Positions 11,801 to 24,590 are shown, counted from the stretch's first letter. The stretch: 64,000 nt of DNA from Pomacea canaliculata (GCF_003073045.1 NC_037590.1:9071042-9135041); one strand, 5' to 3'. Notes: generated from the sequence alone by a model not told the origin. Program-made: numbers and translations.

Positions 11801-12611
11801 TACGCGACAGGCGGTTGAAGGCGTGCAGAGCCCGTTGGCGCCGCTGCTCCGGCGTGAACTTTAGCGGCCGGAAGAGCGCCCCACAGACGGTGATGTTCAG
11901 AGCGATGCCGCCCATGATGAGGAAGGTACCGCGCCAGCCGTAAGCCTCCACCAGGATCTCGCACAGCGGCGCAAAGGTGAAGGTGCCGATACCCGTGCCG
12001 CATACCGACAAGCCTGTGGCTAGTGCGCGCCTCTTCTCGAAGTAGTAAGCCACTGTGATGACGGAAGTGACATAGCACACGGAGAAGCCGGCGCCGACGA
12101 TGACACCGAAGGTGAAATACAAAGTAGAGACGGACGTGGCGAAGGAGCTGGTGACGAAGCCTAAACACGATACCAGTCCCGCTACGCAGGTGACGGTGCG
12201 GCAGCCGAAGCGTGTGGTCAGGGCGCTGGCCAGGGGCCCCAGCAGCAAGGACAAGCAGTAGAAGATGGAGGCCACCCAAGCCGTCTCGCTCTTGCTCTGC
12301 TGGAACTCTTCCAGCAAGTATACGTACATGACGCCGAAGGAGAAAGCGCAGCCGTCGCAGATGAGGCTGATCAGGAAGGCCCCCAGCACCACAAACCATC
12401 CCCATCCTCCGTCAGGAGCCGGCGGAAGGGCGTTGGCGTCACTCAGCCACACATCAGACGTGACAGAATCAGCATCGGACGACGACGACGAGGAGGACAC
12501 AGACTCGGACAACTTCACAGCCCGCGAGCGGGCGCCTTTCGACAAGGTCTTCTTGTCGCAAGGCCCGCTGGGTGGCGAGTCTTTAACGTCTGTTCCCGGA
12601 GAGTCCGACAT
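8898..12611 (-). CDS. monocarboxylate-transporter-like protein (SLC16 family), three coding exons
   Basis: Exons on the minus strand are 12611-10647, 10252-9973 and 9148-8898 (1965, 280 and 251 bases; 831 residues), all with GT-AG borders. The protein is a major facilitator of the plasma membrane. The first half has six membrane segments, opening with the SLC16 signature APDGGWGW (residues 65-72); RALATG and GTGIG lie at 195-209. A very long polar loop (about 250-600) follows, with serine/acid runs and a cysteine cluster near its end. The second half begins at about 605 (YFWGDVPYLFAADFA) and continues through the small exons, where GPPLAGW spans the last junction. Loop length resembles the orphan SLC16 members rather than MCT1-4. 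The arginine that MCT1-type lactate carriers have four residues after the segment-8 aspartate appears to be leucine, so lactate/proton cotransport is doubtful. The ATG at 12611 is the first in the exon and has an adenine at -3. Substrate unknown. Confidence 0.9.
9149..9972 (-). other. last intron of the SLC16-like gene, carrying a SINE
   Basis: The donor is CAG|GTGAGT at 9973/9972 and the acceptor TTTTGCTAG ends at 9149. Phase 1 joins a split glycine codon in GPPLAGW, matching the family motif. A SINE A copy occupies about 9686-9950, next to the donor. Confidence 0.8.
9686..9950 (+). repeat. tRNA-derived SINE, family A copy 1
   Basis: The head has a box-A-like TTCAGTGGTTAGAAC. The body has the family hallmarks GATCAACCTGGGGAATGGGTACC, a GAAGGTGATACAGTGAGGGAG segment, and near the end GGCCCGGAGCTAAGTGGGGTCTC. 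An A-rich insertion lies at 9845-9890. It shares body and order of blocks with the copies near 16.2, 25.3 and 59.4 kb, and lies inside an intron of the minus-strand transporter gene. Confidence 0.65.
10253..10646 (-). other. first coding intron of the SLC16-like gene
   Basis: This phase-0 intron sits between ...NTVGQ and VFYGF. The donor is CAA|GTGAGTG at 10647/10646 and the acceptor TCGAACAG ends at 10253. It contains an irregular TG/TGCG-rich simple repeat at about 10,560-10,615. Confidence 0.8.
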
Positions 12612-12794
12612 TTTAAGGAGTTGGAACTATAAAACTCGGCCGAGTAAATCAAGAAAATGGAGGACAGGCAAAGTTTAGTCATTGGCCTATGTAGGTGTAA
12701 AATACTCTTGTAGGACTTGCTGGACAGCGGGCGAGCGGTGCAGGTGCGTCTGGAGGATGTCGTGGTGGTGAGATGTCCCAGGTCTGGCTGAACC
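12612..12794 (-). other. 5' UTR part of the SLC16-like exon, with splice acceptor
   Basis: Upstream of the start codon the exon appears to begin at 12794, after a good acceptor (TTGTTTCTTCACAG on the minus strand). The 183-base stretch has no in-frame coding extension that looks like protein, so at least one more 5' non-coding exon should lie at higher coordinates. The paralogue at 32 kb has a similar acceptor 143 bases before its ATG. Confidence 0.6.
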
Positions 12795-14060
12795 CTGTGA
12801 AGAAACAATACATCAACAAACAGAATAGCAACACGGAGTTAGCTGCATAAAATTAGACCACTTCTTCCAATACGCATATCATAAAAGCAATGCTAGCAAA
12901 TACTGAAATGATGCTGACACCGCAAAATAACAAGAGCATACCTCTCTTCCCCACTGATAAGTAAAACAGACAAGCGCGCACCTGTTCGTTTGTGCGTGCG
13001 AGTCTGGGACGGGTTGCGTTTGAAGAAACATAACGTTAAGCTAAAGTTTTCCGTCTTCACTTCCAAATCTCGCCGTTTGTTGGTGTGTATGCGAGTTCTT
13101 GAAAATGAAGCTAAGTCAACGTCCTAGTGGCAATTCAAACTTTGTGAAGTCGATTTATGATGCCCGAGACATCACAGACAACCTTGCCATCGGTGTCTCT
13201 TACAAGGCCCCAATTTTTGTATCCAAAATAGCTAGTACAACCCATTTGTTTTAGCTGTTTCTATTCTGCAATGCTATTATCTACTATTATAGATGTCTGA
13301 TTATGGCGCCCAAAAAAAATTTTAAAAACCTTCGGCTGTCGCAATAAAAATGTCAGCTCGCTCTCTATCTCTTATGACGACAAATGACCTCTTCAACCCA
13401 AGAGAACCTGTCCATAAAAAGAACAAGTCTAAATGCAATATTACCTTCTCTAGCGTATTCCCACAGCAATAACTGTGTACACCATGCAGCTATCTCCTAA
13501 CGTGCAGCATGACGTCTCATACCTATCTGCTCTCTTCTCAAAGCTGTGCAGGTAGAGTGCTTTACAAGTATGTACACTTATTAAGGTGCGAATCATGTGA
13601 TCCCCTTCACGTGTTTATGCTGACACAGATTATGACCAGTGCATGTTCAGCAGCTGAACACGCACAATTCTTCAGACAACACCAAAAGACCATCCTCGAC
13701 ACACTTCTCCCACAGTTCATATCGCTAACTCTAAGTTTGTTGGTAGATGACGCCCCTAAGCAAACAGAACCTTGGACTGTAACTGGAACTGGCACTGTTT
13801 CAAAAGTTTTACAACATACATCAGAGGGTGTTAAAGAAAAGAAAATACCAGTTTCATTTTAAGGTAAAGAACAAACAACAAACAAAGTTGCCAGAAACCA
13901 ACACACAAGGACACGACAAAAAAGAAACAGTCGCTAAAAAGTAACACAGTAATGTAAAGCCTTCGCCGAGAAAAATTAATTTAAAAAAAAGAGGAACGAA
14001 AATATGAAAAAGAAAGGTTTTTAGACACTGCTTTGATCACCGCAACCACAGGTTAACTGT
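12795..14060. other. no gene recognised
   Basis: Probable intron or upstream DNA of the minus-strand transporter. A 117-codon plus-strand frame at 13,509-13,862 has no recognisable features and is most likely chance. Confidence 0.4.
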
Positions 14061-14084
14061 CTCTCCTGGACACAGGATGAAAGA

Positions 14085-14230
14085 GTACAGGCAATCCCCG
14101 GTTAACGAAGGTCTTAGTTACGGACACCCGCACTTACGAACGAGCAGTTAGAAGGCCTATTACTCTATAAGTCCTAGTTACACACGGATCGTAGTAACGA
14201 ACCAGTGGTCACTAGTTGGTTACGCTATTG
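14085..14230 (+). mobile_element. DNA-transposon (pogo/Tigger-like) terminal fragment
   Basis: It opens with CAGGCAATCCCCGGTTAACG and continues with repeated TTACGAAC/TTAGTTACG motifs. I recognise this end type from Tc1/mariner-Tigger elements (CAG..CCCGG(G)TTACGAAC). No transposase frame and no matching right end were found, so it is a fragment or a solitary MITE end. Family placement is by resemblance only. Confidence 0.4.
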
Positions 14231-14239
14231 TGGTTTCAG

Positions 14240-15060
14240 ATTAATTTTTTTTTAAGCAGCTGGAAGTGTTTCTGAATTCGTGTAAGTGTACAAGGTAAAG
14301 AGAAAGGTAAAATACACGAACAACTGATGTTAATTAAAGGCGAATTGGACAGACAAAGACTGACTTGATAACGGTCAAAGGAATATATCTCGGTCCTACC
14401 AGGAGACGGTGATATCAGGGATTTAATGACAAGCTGTAAACTTCACTCAAAAAGTAGGAACGTCCGGGTGAGTGCCACGTCCCCGGTAACAGCGAGTACT
14501 TAAAGGTCACATAAACACGCCAAGTGAGCGGAGGTATGCATGGGAGCTAAGGTAGGGGAGGGCAAGGGGAGGGTGGAGCTCGCGGCTTTGTGGGTGCATG
14601 TTCCAGCCAGTCTCACTTCATTCATATTCCTGTCAGGCTAAAGAAAAGTGTTGTTGATATACTTTATACAATAGCTCCGGTTAGCTGACATATAAAGACG
14701 ATAAGGTGCCGAAATAATTTGATATGTCAATGCACAAACACGGACTGGGGAAAAAATGAGAGGAAGGCGCAAAGACAAAGAAGGAAGATTTTTAAAGAGA
14801 ATGACATTATAATTTTTTTCCTCTCGAGTATAAGTTGTCTAAATATTACTGCCGATATCGGTGGAGGAAATCCTGATTACAAAACTTCATTTGGTCACTT
14901 TCATCACGCTCTACAAACTATGGCGTTTAGAAACAGTACATCTTTTTAACCAAGCATCAATTTTAACGAAAGGGTGGTAGCAGTGAGAAGGGCCGATGAG
15001 GAGAGAAATAAACTAATAAACTTGCCAGTGTAGCCTCCAGCACAAGATTTCTATTTCCAC
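14240..15060. other. no gene recognised
   Basis: Mixed-composition DNA with a G-rich patch at 14,540-14,590 (runs of GGGGAGGG). No splice-bounded open frame with recognisable protein character was seen on either strand. Confidence 0.4.
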
Positions 15061-15069
15061 TACTACTCA

Positions 15070-15540
15070 CCTGGTGGTTCCGCGCTCGACCTTGTTTTAA
15101 CAGCTGTTGTGACCGGACAAACCTTGCTATATTCTGCTTTTAGCGGCGACAAAAAGGTCTCCCGTAACGCTAATCGCAAGGTATAGCTATACAAAAAGGT
15201 CAGAGTGCAAAAGGACAGAACACGACGCGCAGCTGTTGGTGGACTTCGAACCAACACGTTTCAACGTAGTCTCAACGTCAAGTAGCCACCCATCAGACCT
15301 ACACAACATGTACACGTAGGTCAAAGTGCCCCCTTCCACTCCACACACCTCAGACCTGCAGTGTTGTACAGGTAGTCTCGAAATGCCCCCCACCATCAGA
15401 GACTCCAAGTCGTTAGTTGGTCGGCAAACTGCTACAGCCGAGATTTTTTGAATGCTCCATGGTCGGAAACTGGCTTTTTTTAATTTTGTACTTTTCGACC
15501 CAAATAATTCAAACATCATTTCCTAAATCATGCTTACCTG
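15070..15540 (-). other. candidate 5' non-coding exons of the SLC16-like gene
   Basis: Two strong minus-strand donors occur here: ACCACCAG|GTGAGT (exon end 15070) and CACACAG|GTAAGC (exon end about 15537). Either could be the 5' untranslated exon required by the acceptor at 12795. A TATA-like TTTGTATAGC and CpG-bearing sequence lie just 5' of the first donor. No coding potential is evident. A roughly 70-base imperfect duplication (ATCAGACCT...GTGCCCCC) lies at 15,285-15,410. Assignment to the transporter is inference. Confidence 0.25.
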
Positions 15541-16194
15541 TGTGACATCAATAAATTAAACTGGATTTTGGAAGCGTTTTCAAAACTGTTTTCTCGCGCT
15601 GTGCAAACGCTGTTTGTGAAACCCGATCCCTGTGAAATCGGCAGCTGAACAAGTCCTGATGTTTCACGCGCACAATCATTTCGCGACAGTACTATTTCAA
15701 TTCTTTGGATGAGGTCATGCAAGTTTCTAAAGAATCACCGAGTTTTAATCTGTTTTAGTCTGTTAAAGACAGTTTATTAATGGCACACAAATCCCTTCTA
15801 CAATCCCATTAATCTGCTGACCTTATTAACATGGGGTCAAGCGCGACATCCTAACAGCGCATTTGCACAAATAATATATCCAATAACCTTAAGCCTGATC
15901 GCCTAATCCCAAGCAGTGCTGGGTGGAATCGTATCTGATATCTCTATTTGTTTAAATATCTTTTAGTTTCCTAATTCTGCTCATCTGGCTCACCTTCAAC
16001 ATGACGTTGAAACAATATACCGTCTGCAACGAAGATTTCAGCAATTTCGGTCGAACGACTTTCTCACAATCTCCGCACATACAGGTTGTGAACTGAACCT
16101 TTTGTCTTAAAGGAACAGTTCGATCTAATGAGTACAAATATTAACTCAAGATTCTGAGGCAAATGGTCAAACTAGTTCTTAAACACTGTCCCCA

Positions 16195-16310
16195 CCCACA
16201 GCGAGGCTTGGAGAAGGTAAGCCAGTGATGAAGTGATGGACACCGCCCTCACGTAAAGCTAGCCCAAAGAAAATTGAGGTCTCTAACCCCCACCCTAAAC
16301 CTAAAAAGAT
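16195..16310 (+). repeat. tRNA-derived SINE, family A copy 2 (body only)
   Basis: It carries the SINE A body blocks CTTGGAGAAGGTAAGCCAG, a CACCGCCCTCACG segment and CTAGCCCAAAGAAAATTGAGG followed by TCTCTAACCCCC, but lacks the tRNA-like head, so it is 5'-truncated. A short (TA)n run follows near 16,346. Confidence 0.55.
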
Positions 16311-16934
16311 AGGGAACAAATTAACCTTTTTTTTTAACATACACACATATATATATATACCTTACAATAAAGTGATCAATGAAAGAAAGAAAATGGAACT
16401 GCCTCGTTTTCGTTCTTGAACTAAACTATTCTTTATTAACATATCAAATCAACTCATTTTTGTTGAAAACTTGGTTCTCTGCATAAATATCGGCTTTGCG
16501 AGCATCTTCTTTGCTTCCTTTTACTATAGATACTTGTGCATGTGAACCATTAAGTCCACCCCTCGCGTAAACGTTTTCATTATTTCATGAATCGTGTTCA
16601 GAAGGTACAGGCGCATCCCCGCGTTTATCAAGAGGTTTCGCAGGCTGTGTGGGCGCTAAAACTGCCCATCCTTCACCAGCTACGTCATCCTGTATGTAGC
16701 TGACACCTAAAACATATGTTCGCTTCAGCAGCTGTAGTAATAAAACAAACATACAGCCTTATAGGCCATCAAGAAAATCAGTTTCGAAAAAAAACCCGGG
16801 TAAAGTTAAAACGTAGCATGCACACGTATAGACAGAATACTTAAAATAACTACGCACCTTCTATTAACAATTTGAAAATTATAAACATTCCAAAAGACAA
16901 AACAGACAGAAGTGTATTGCGGCTTAATTAAATG

Positions 16935-17040
16935 ATAGAAGAGAGAAGAGGGTGGGGCGGGCAGAATTGTTTCACGCCGAGCCAGCAACTAAGACTATAT
17001 CACTGAAAAACTGCTAGCCCTGTGACAGAAAGAAAAGCGA
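16935..17040 (-). repeat. tRNA-derived SINE, family C copy 2 (truncated)
   Basis: It matches the 8.0-kb copy over CACGCCGAGCCAGCAACTAA, CTATATCAC and GCTAGCCCTGT, with an AGAGGGTGGGG tail on the left. The tRNA-like head is absent. Same orientation as the other two copies. Confidence 0.6.
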
Positions 17041-17059
17041 AAGGTCTCTGCACTTGATG

Positions 17060-20000
17060 TTGTCTCGCATCATAAATGTTTGCATTTTGAAAGATGTTCA
17101 CAAATACATCATGCGAAACAAATGCTGTGAAAAAAGTCATACCCAGCTCTAAGACGTTTACAGAAAGTGCTGCTTCTAAATAAAATTAAATATTTAAAAC
17201 TCCTGCCCACTGATAAAGCCTTTCCCAATCAGACATGGAGAAGTCTGTTACACTGTTTTCACACAGTAAATGAGCTCAAGTACAAACACAAAGTTCAAGC
17301 TAACAAACAATGTTTGCACGACAATCAGCTCGTCTCCTCCTTAACACAGCATCCTACCCACTCATGCATCCACCCCTACACCAAGATCGATCACTGCATT
17401 CTACGCCTATAAGTTATGAGTGCGTGTGCGGTTGTATTTTTCGATCGACTAGGTTTATCGATGAGTTGAGTCAGTAAGCAGTCATCTACGACGAGGAGCA
17501 AACCCACAGACGGACGGCATCACGACGCGACTGCTATCGTTGATAGGAGACTAGTGATAGATGTCAGTGCCACACGTCTGCTAGTTGCAGTTACTGAGGC
17601 GAGCGTTCACTTCATTTTTTTTTTTTTTTCATTATTTTCATTTGATGTATAGTGGTAAGAAGAGCTTAAAGCGCTTTTAAACGACATCGTCTACGCCATT
17701 GTCACGTCACATGATCAGCGCTCTGCGAGATTTGGTAGGTAGTGGTGGTGGTGCTGGTGGTGGGGTGATTTCGGGTCCTGGTTCTACAGGATGGAACCTT
17801 AGATGGATCGGGGAGACCCATGACGAGCAGTTTCTGGGGTACACTTGTGACATACAAAGGCAGCCTTTATCTCGTATCTTGTTGTTCGGAGAATTTATGT
17901 TGAACCTGTAACGCCTAGTGCTTTCCTCCTTTCTATCTCACCAAACAGTTGTTGGCAAGTGTACTCATTTTATTTTAACTGGGGGTGCGAGAAAAAATTC
18001 TGAGGTCAACCTAAAAGGTCATTTTTTTCTCACACTAGACTTCTTCGATCGCAGTGTCCCGAAACCCGAACACACTAGAATGCCTATATGTGCCGATCGA
18101 AATGGCCCGAAGCCCAAACATTCTAGAATACATACGTGCCGATCCTGCTGTTGCCTACTTTTACCAGTCTCTGTCCATCAATTTATTAGTTAAACAAAAA
18201 CCAAAAGCTTACCACTAGACTAATGGAAATAATTAGTACAAGCTGTTACTGCATACATGTAAACAGGGACAGGTTCTAAAAAATCTGGAGACCTGCATAT
18301 CATTTATCACTAAAGATTAAACCTTACCTAAAAGTCTTCATATGGGCACAATGGAGATGCTGTACAGCCCTCGTGATGAAAAATAGGTTTCCATTCCGTT
18401 CAGGTTTCAGATAGGTAAGATCAGGCATGAGCTACCAATGCTCGCACCTCATATGTGATTTAGCCATTACCATTAGTGCTTATATACAACCACAATATCC
18501 AAAACGCAAAAACGTCTGATTGAAGCGCTGACTATTAAACAGTTTGTATGTGTCATTAGAATGAGATATTGCTCCACCAATTAAGTATTCAATAAACAGG
18601 GTAGGCCAGCCATCATTATTGGAACTATATATTAAAAAAAGGGTTGGCCTTATGAGATCACTAACAAATGTAGACAGTGCAACAGATGGTGTTTTCTGCT
18701 ACAAATCAGGTAACAAAATAATCAATAACTTTGTAAAGCCAATGCAAATGAAGATGAACACACTTAATTCTCAGGTCAAAATAAACCTAGCAAATTGTTT
18801 TCAAGTTTCCTGATGCACTTTAGCAGTTGTTCTCAGTACACTGTTAGTGGGACCATACAAAGAGCTCTCGCCTCAGGTGAGTAATACCAGCAAATTAACT
18901 AAAAATATCAGTGATCAGTGAATGACGTTATCAATGGTTACCTATTCAGAATATTTTATGATTTGTTTCAATTAAAAAGTTCTTCGCATCTTCTTTCTTT
19001 TTTTTTTTTTTTATTAAAAGTATCTGAGCTGCAAATAGCAGTTCTTTTGCTATGCCATTTACTTTGGTGGAAAACAGAACTACCAGATTCTGAAGTGCTG
19101 TCACCCTCACAGTGAAAGAGTGAAAATATATGACTTGTTGAAAAACAATATTTTTAACCTCATCATTTCATGGATGAGTAATTAAAATAGCTTAACCAAA
19201 CATACAGTGACATGTAAAGCACATTTTTATTTTAATTCAACCTGATGTAACCCAAAATAAAAGTTTCTATAATCTATGTGTTATTTTTATCGACATCAAC
19301 TGATCTCTTATATTCCCTTTTAACTGAAAAATCTGTAAATTTCATATCATAAATTTAAAATTAAAAAGAGAAAGACTGTCTTTTTTCCAAAGGTATCAAG
19401 CCAATGATACTGGATACAAAAAAGGCACAAAAGCTGTCAAAGCTCCCAATAAACTTTGACAGCAATAAGATTTTCAGTCCCAGTTCTTTAAAACAAAATA
19501 AACTTGTCACCACAGCAAATGCATTCAGAGGAGCCTTGAATCCCTCTATTGACATGACATTAAAGCATCAGCATTCTCCCCTTTTCACTAAAGCTTTATC
19601 TGGCATGGATCAATGACCTATGCACAAGCCTTAACTCATCAGTAGCCACAGCAATATGCCTGGCTGTTTCTGATTATGACTTTGAACTAAACTTTAAAAT
19701 GTACCCTCTTCTTGTCTTTTAATGTATCAAGGCAAAAATAAAAATGTTTATGAAAACATGCGAAAATAAAATATAAGTGACAAGTTTACTGACCACTAAA
19801 GGGGGTAAGGGGTGAGAAAGCAGATTTTAAAAGGATTTTCCTTCAATGGAAGAAACTTGAAGAGTACTATCTGCACTCAATCAGATGAAAATGATGGGAT
19901 GATACTTTGCCAACTGTTCATGAAATCATGGTGCTTTACAATGTAAATAAAATATTACATACCTTAATTATCTTTGTTAAATGTGAAATATCTTATTCAT

Positions 20001-23000
20001 ATTTCCAAACAGAGGAGCTTACACTCAAGTCAATATGAAGTTTTCATTTCTAGAAACTCGTTCACTTGATGCATGTACTCCCAATACACATATAATTACA
20101 GTGTTTTCATTACAGAACAAAATAGTTTTTGAAACTTCATAAAATCAATGTACTACAAAAATGAAGTCGGTCAACTGTAGTGTTGTTCTTACTTGGAAGC
20201 TATGCTCATTTTCTTTAAATGGGATAAGCAAACACAATAACTTATAATTAAATAGCCCTGATTTTAGCTTGCATAAAAGAAAAGTACTTATCAATAACAT
20301 TAAGTTTCCCATTTCATACTTCTCATTCATTTGCACTCCCATACCCCAAGTCCAATACGCATGGCTCTGCAACCTAAGCTTGTAATCTAGTTTTTACAGA
20401 CCACCAATCTGTCTTTTTAAATAGCATGAACTATAATTTGATCTTTTCCTTTATTTATAGTTCTTTTTTAACATTTTGTGTACATCAACATGGAAATGTT
20501 TGAAATCCTCTTTCAACATTAGCTGAAACCAGTTCTGTATAGAACATAAACATATTGTTGTGACATTATGAAAAGACCTTCTAAATGCTCATTACTCAGC
20601 TAACAATTCTTGGCAGTATAAACTTCAAGACATTTAAGGAAATAAGAGCTGAATTTACTAATTTAATGTATGGAAGATCTTCCCCCTCTGAACTACTAAT
20701 AAAAAACAGAACACATTGCCTCTTTCTTTAGTAAATTATGAATAAGAATCATCTGCAGGCGGTTTAGGTGTTTTCAACATGGTGTCAGTTTAGAAATCAA
20801 TGCCAACCAGCCTGCCCACCCCCCTCTTTCAAAAGAGAGAGGGAGATAGCACCCAAAATATTGTGTCATGTAAAGACGTTTACTTATCCTGTTTTAGTTT
20901 TCTGAAGGCAGTAGTAAACAAGAACCTGCAAAACTGCATAATCAGAGCTAAATTTAGCTACCAATCCTCACCCAAATGTTGCTGCAGTCAACAAACAAGC
21001 ACTTTTTGTGACCTCTTGATTCACAAGCCATGTGAAGTATATTCTTGTGCTTGCTGGTATTTTGATAGTTACCTCCTTTAATTGTATCAATTGCAAAGAC
21101 AGTCTTCCTTGAAAAAAAATGATTAAAAGTTCTACAACAGGCAAAGGCTTTCACTGCTTTAAACTTATTATTAGAAGTCAACAAATCTTTCTGTAATGTA
21201 ATAAGCATAGAGAAGTGTTACCTACATTTATTACTACCATTCTATAAAAATGTGCTGTGTATACTACCAAAATGTTTTCTGGCAATTTCTGTCATTTTCA
21301 AACAGCCTTTGAGGTAATGGATATGGAGGTGCTTAATATTTTTAAATGAAAAAAATATTTACATTATGCATTTAATGTGATTTACTTCTAAAAGGATGAG
21401 AACAGGTTTGTTGCATACGAAGGTTTATAGACATAGAAAATGACCATATATGGTAATTTATGACTAACATCATTCAAGTTCCCATTCATAGAGATCTTTA
21501 ATCAGATTCAGTTTATCAGATAATTAGACATAAAGAGTAGGTTATACCTTTACATTACCATATTAAATTACTTATAATAATGGTGATAAAACTGGGGTAG
21601 TGTAGTTATATACGGGCACATGGATGCACGCAAACTTATGCATTCACCTACTTGTATTGTTATTCTGATCTTTTCAAGCAGTCATGGCATGCCATTTTTC
21701 CTCACAAGTAAACAATGACATTAAGCTGCTGATATGTAATCAATATATTTAATGATGGCATATATATATATATCTGCAAGTAGGTTTAAATCAGCAAAAA
21801 TGCAAGATGTACACACACCCAGATACCAACCTACCAACACCCCACACATTTAATATGGCATAATCCACCACCAGATAAAAAAAAATGATGTTGACAGTGT
21901 CTTGATTTTAAAATATAAATTTTAATAAGCTTTGAGTTTTGACCCTCCCGTAACTTAAAATACTTCTAATTTTCATGACATTTCCGAATCTTACTGAAAT
22001 AAAACTGATTACACAGGAAAATGATTTTAAAATTCTCTAATACAGACTTACATGTTATATGCGCATTATTTATTTGAGAGATAGAACTAGGAATACCCTA
22101 CTTTAAAGGCCAAGAAATATCTTTAGTAGTTTCGTATAATGCGATAAAAATGAAGCCCAATCTACTGTTGTCTATTGCTAATCTATTTTCTTGTTCCCTT
22201 CACTTTTCTTGTTTTGTTTGATTGTATGAAATAGCTCTGAACTGTATAGATGACCTCTCGTCCTGGAGATTTTGCTGCAACCATCGTCTGCTAGATAATG
22301 CATAGAATGACCTCATTTTCAGGTCGCGATGGAACTCTAACACGCCGATCGATATCGTGATCAAATCGTTTAGACAGCTTATGAAATGGGTCGATCTAAT
22401 TAATTTCCGCGGCGTGAAAGGATAATATGAGATACAACATTGATGCGACACGACAACAACAATGAACAGCTCTTTGTTGTCGATCCCATCAGCTGATCAA
22501 TCCTGAACCCAAATCCCATGAATCTCCAGAGAGCAAAAAGAAAAAAAAATCGTCGCTCACCCCATATCCTTCAGGTGCTGATTGTCAGATCGCGAATGGA
22601 GGCGGTGGTTCTTCAAACATTTTAAGTGTTGTAAATGAAGATTTCAGTACTTTCGCAGAAAACTGCAATGGGTAAAACTGCAAAACCGTTTTGATCGACC
22701 GAGCGATGGCGTTTGCAAATGGTGCGCTTAGTAAACCTTTTGAGAACAAGACAAGTTTAGAATTACGTAAACTCGAGATACTTAGTAGAACAAAGCGCGA
22801 CCAGTGAGTCCAGAGGTTCACTTTCAGTACAACTTGAAATGCTCTTGCCTTTCTATTCTAAAAGCTTACACCAGCATCATCCGCGAACAAAACAACAGTC
22901 TAATGACCTTTGTACTGAAACGGATATATAGCTGACACGATGTTCTCAGCTGACTGGCAAAGTCCAAATATCTTTCCTTGGTTTTGAGCTACTCGTGCGC

Positions 23001-23700
23001 TTCGTTCTTGATACATCAATTTTGGTTAAAACACGTGAACTGAAGGAGGAAAATTAACTGTTCTGCGATAGCTTTATGCGGAAATGTGTGAAGTGAGAGA
23101 TGTTATCTATCATTCATGTGATAACAATTACATTTTTAAACTCTAGGGATCTTTTCATGGCGTAATTATGAAGGAGAAGGCCCTATAGCTGATGTTGCAT
23201 GGTTTGGGGCTTCAATTGCTGCTTTCAACCTTAAAAAATGTATTTGAGACTAATTACGTGCAGTCATATATACGCCCTTGCTTAAATGTCTCCTTTGAAA
23301 ATGATATGTCTTAGAAAAGACTTAGATGGATAGAAACTGCATAACGAACGCAACGACAAAAATTAAATTACATTGTTAAATTGATGAAACGACATCCCAA
23401 ATGTACGGTCAGTGGAATTTATATCGGCTTTACATACTTTTTCATATAGTTCAAAATATGCCTAGACACTTCAAACGTATAAAAAAATTATCTGCAATTT
23501 TCCCAGTGTTATTATCATTAACATTTAAGGGAATTCTTAATCCAACATAGTGTGGGAAAATGTGGTCGACAACTTTTTTTTTATGTGGTCATCATTTTCA
23601 GATTTACCATGCACATATATGACATGCTTGGCCTTTGGGTTCTTTAAAGACCTAACTGAATGGTTCACGTTTTTTTTTTAAATTGCTAGATATTGGAAAA
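17060..23700. other. long gene-free stretch
   Basis: AT-rich DNA without recognisable exons. Local items are a poly-T at 17,617, an imperfect 48-bp tandem duplication at 18,057-18,144 (CCCGAAACCCGAACACACTAG / CCCGAAGCCCAAACATTCTAG), a poly-T at 18,996 and (TA)n at 21,762. A less AT-rich patch at 22,230-22,850 has more CpG and could be regulatory or exonic, but no frame there looks like protein. Likely intergenic between the divergent SLC16-like genes, possibly with their 5' introns. Confidence 0.45.
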
Positions 23701-23724
23701 ATATTATTATTAATTAATTAATTC

Positions 23725-24290
23725 ATTTCGGTCTTGGGCGAGTCAGCTGACTTCGTTCCAGCTCTCGCTCATCTCGTCCTCAGCAGTTGGTCTATATCCG
23801 TACCAAGTGGTCTGCCTTTCTTTCTTCCTCCGAGTGGTGCCTATCTGAAGGCAATGTGTAGATGCCTGGTTTTGTTCATCCGCAGGCCCAGCCACGTTCA
23901 TCGTTTCTTTTTCACCTCCTTCACCATGCTGTTGATGCCTGTGCACCTTTTAACACCCCCCCCCTTTTTTTTTTTTCTTTGCTTGCAATTCGCTGTATTC
24001 AGTAAATTCTGAGAATTCGATGGAGGCATCGCCCATCGAAGTCTCTGAGTCGGCTCTCGATCTTTTTCGTGGAGCTCAACCTATCCTCGTACAACCACTC
24101 GCTTTGCTGCCCATCCTGACGTATACACGACTGATTGTTTGCGTACATGTCTTTCAGGATATTGATCATTTTTGGCGGAGATCTGCATACTCCTAGAATT
24201 TTCCAGAGCGAGGGGTGATTGATACTATCAAATGCTTTCTCAAAGTTAATTAATGCAGTTTTATGTAAAGCAACGAATTTCATTCAAGTG
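23725..24290 (-). mobile_element. decayed LINE (non-LTR retrotransposon) reverse-transcriptase fragment
   Basis: On the minus strand a frame from 24283 reads INFEKAFDSINHPSLWKIL, the reverse-transcriptase block with the FEKAFDS strand. It continues through KMINILKDMY and an SEW motif. It then jumps abruptly to a KKIESRLRDFDGRCLHRIL segment that belongs far downstream in such proteins, so an internal part is deleted. Further 3' (plus 23,740-23,900), GGRKKGRPL resembles the basic RGRP motif near the end of these proteins, and the frame there holds stops. Clade (RTE, L2 or Jockey-like) is uncertain. Confidence 0.7.
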
Positions 24291-24540
24291 ACTGCTCTGC
24301 TAAAGCGCTTAGCAATATTCTCTCATCTGCAAATTGCAGCGTCTTATGGAATATGAAACATCCTCTTACAAAGTATGCGTTTTGCATTTGTTCTCGTACT
24401 ATTAGATTATATGAATTATAAATTCACGGTTACCACATTTGTCACATAAGTTTGAGGCTAAATCTCCCCTCCGAAGCTTATTCCGCTCTGCCTGGAGAGA
24501 ACGATTGAAACTGGGCCCAGATACTGATGACCTCCAGTGT

Positions 24541-24590
24541 CTCGGAGGAGGAGGAGGAGGAGGAGGAGGAGGAGGAGGAGGAGGAGGAAA
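24541..24590 (+). repeat. (GGA)n microsatellite at a SINE tail
   Basis: About fifteen uninterrupted GGA/GAG triplets directly abut the tail end of SINE C copy 3. The other copies have purine-rich GGGGGAG or AGAGGGTGGGG at the equivalent place, so the microsatellite probably grew from the SINE tail. Confidence 0.85.

Noticed and set aside
10464-12678. Long plus-strand and alternative minus-strand frames over the transporter exon
   Set aside because: They are shadows of the 1965-base GC-rich SLC16-like exon, whose frame carries the family motifs.
13509-13862. 117-codon plus-strand frame upstream of the SLC16-like gene
   Set aside because: No family resemblance, no splice or start support, and average spacer composition.
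23725-24290. Endogenous retrovirus or other capsid-bearing element
   Set aside because: The reverse-transcriptase blocks and the GRPK-type end belong to non-LTR elements. No long terminal repeats, protease, integrase or envelope-like sequence was seen anywhere in the window.
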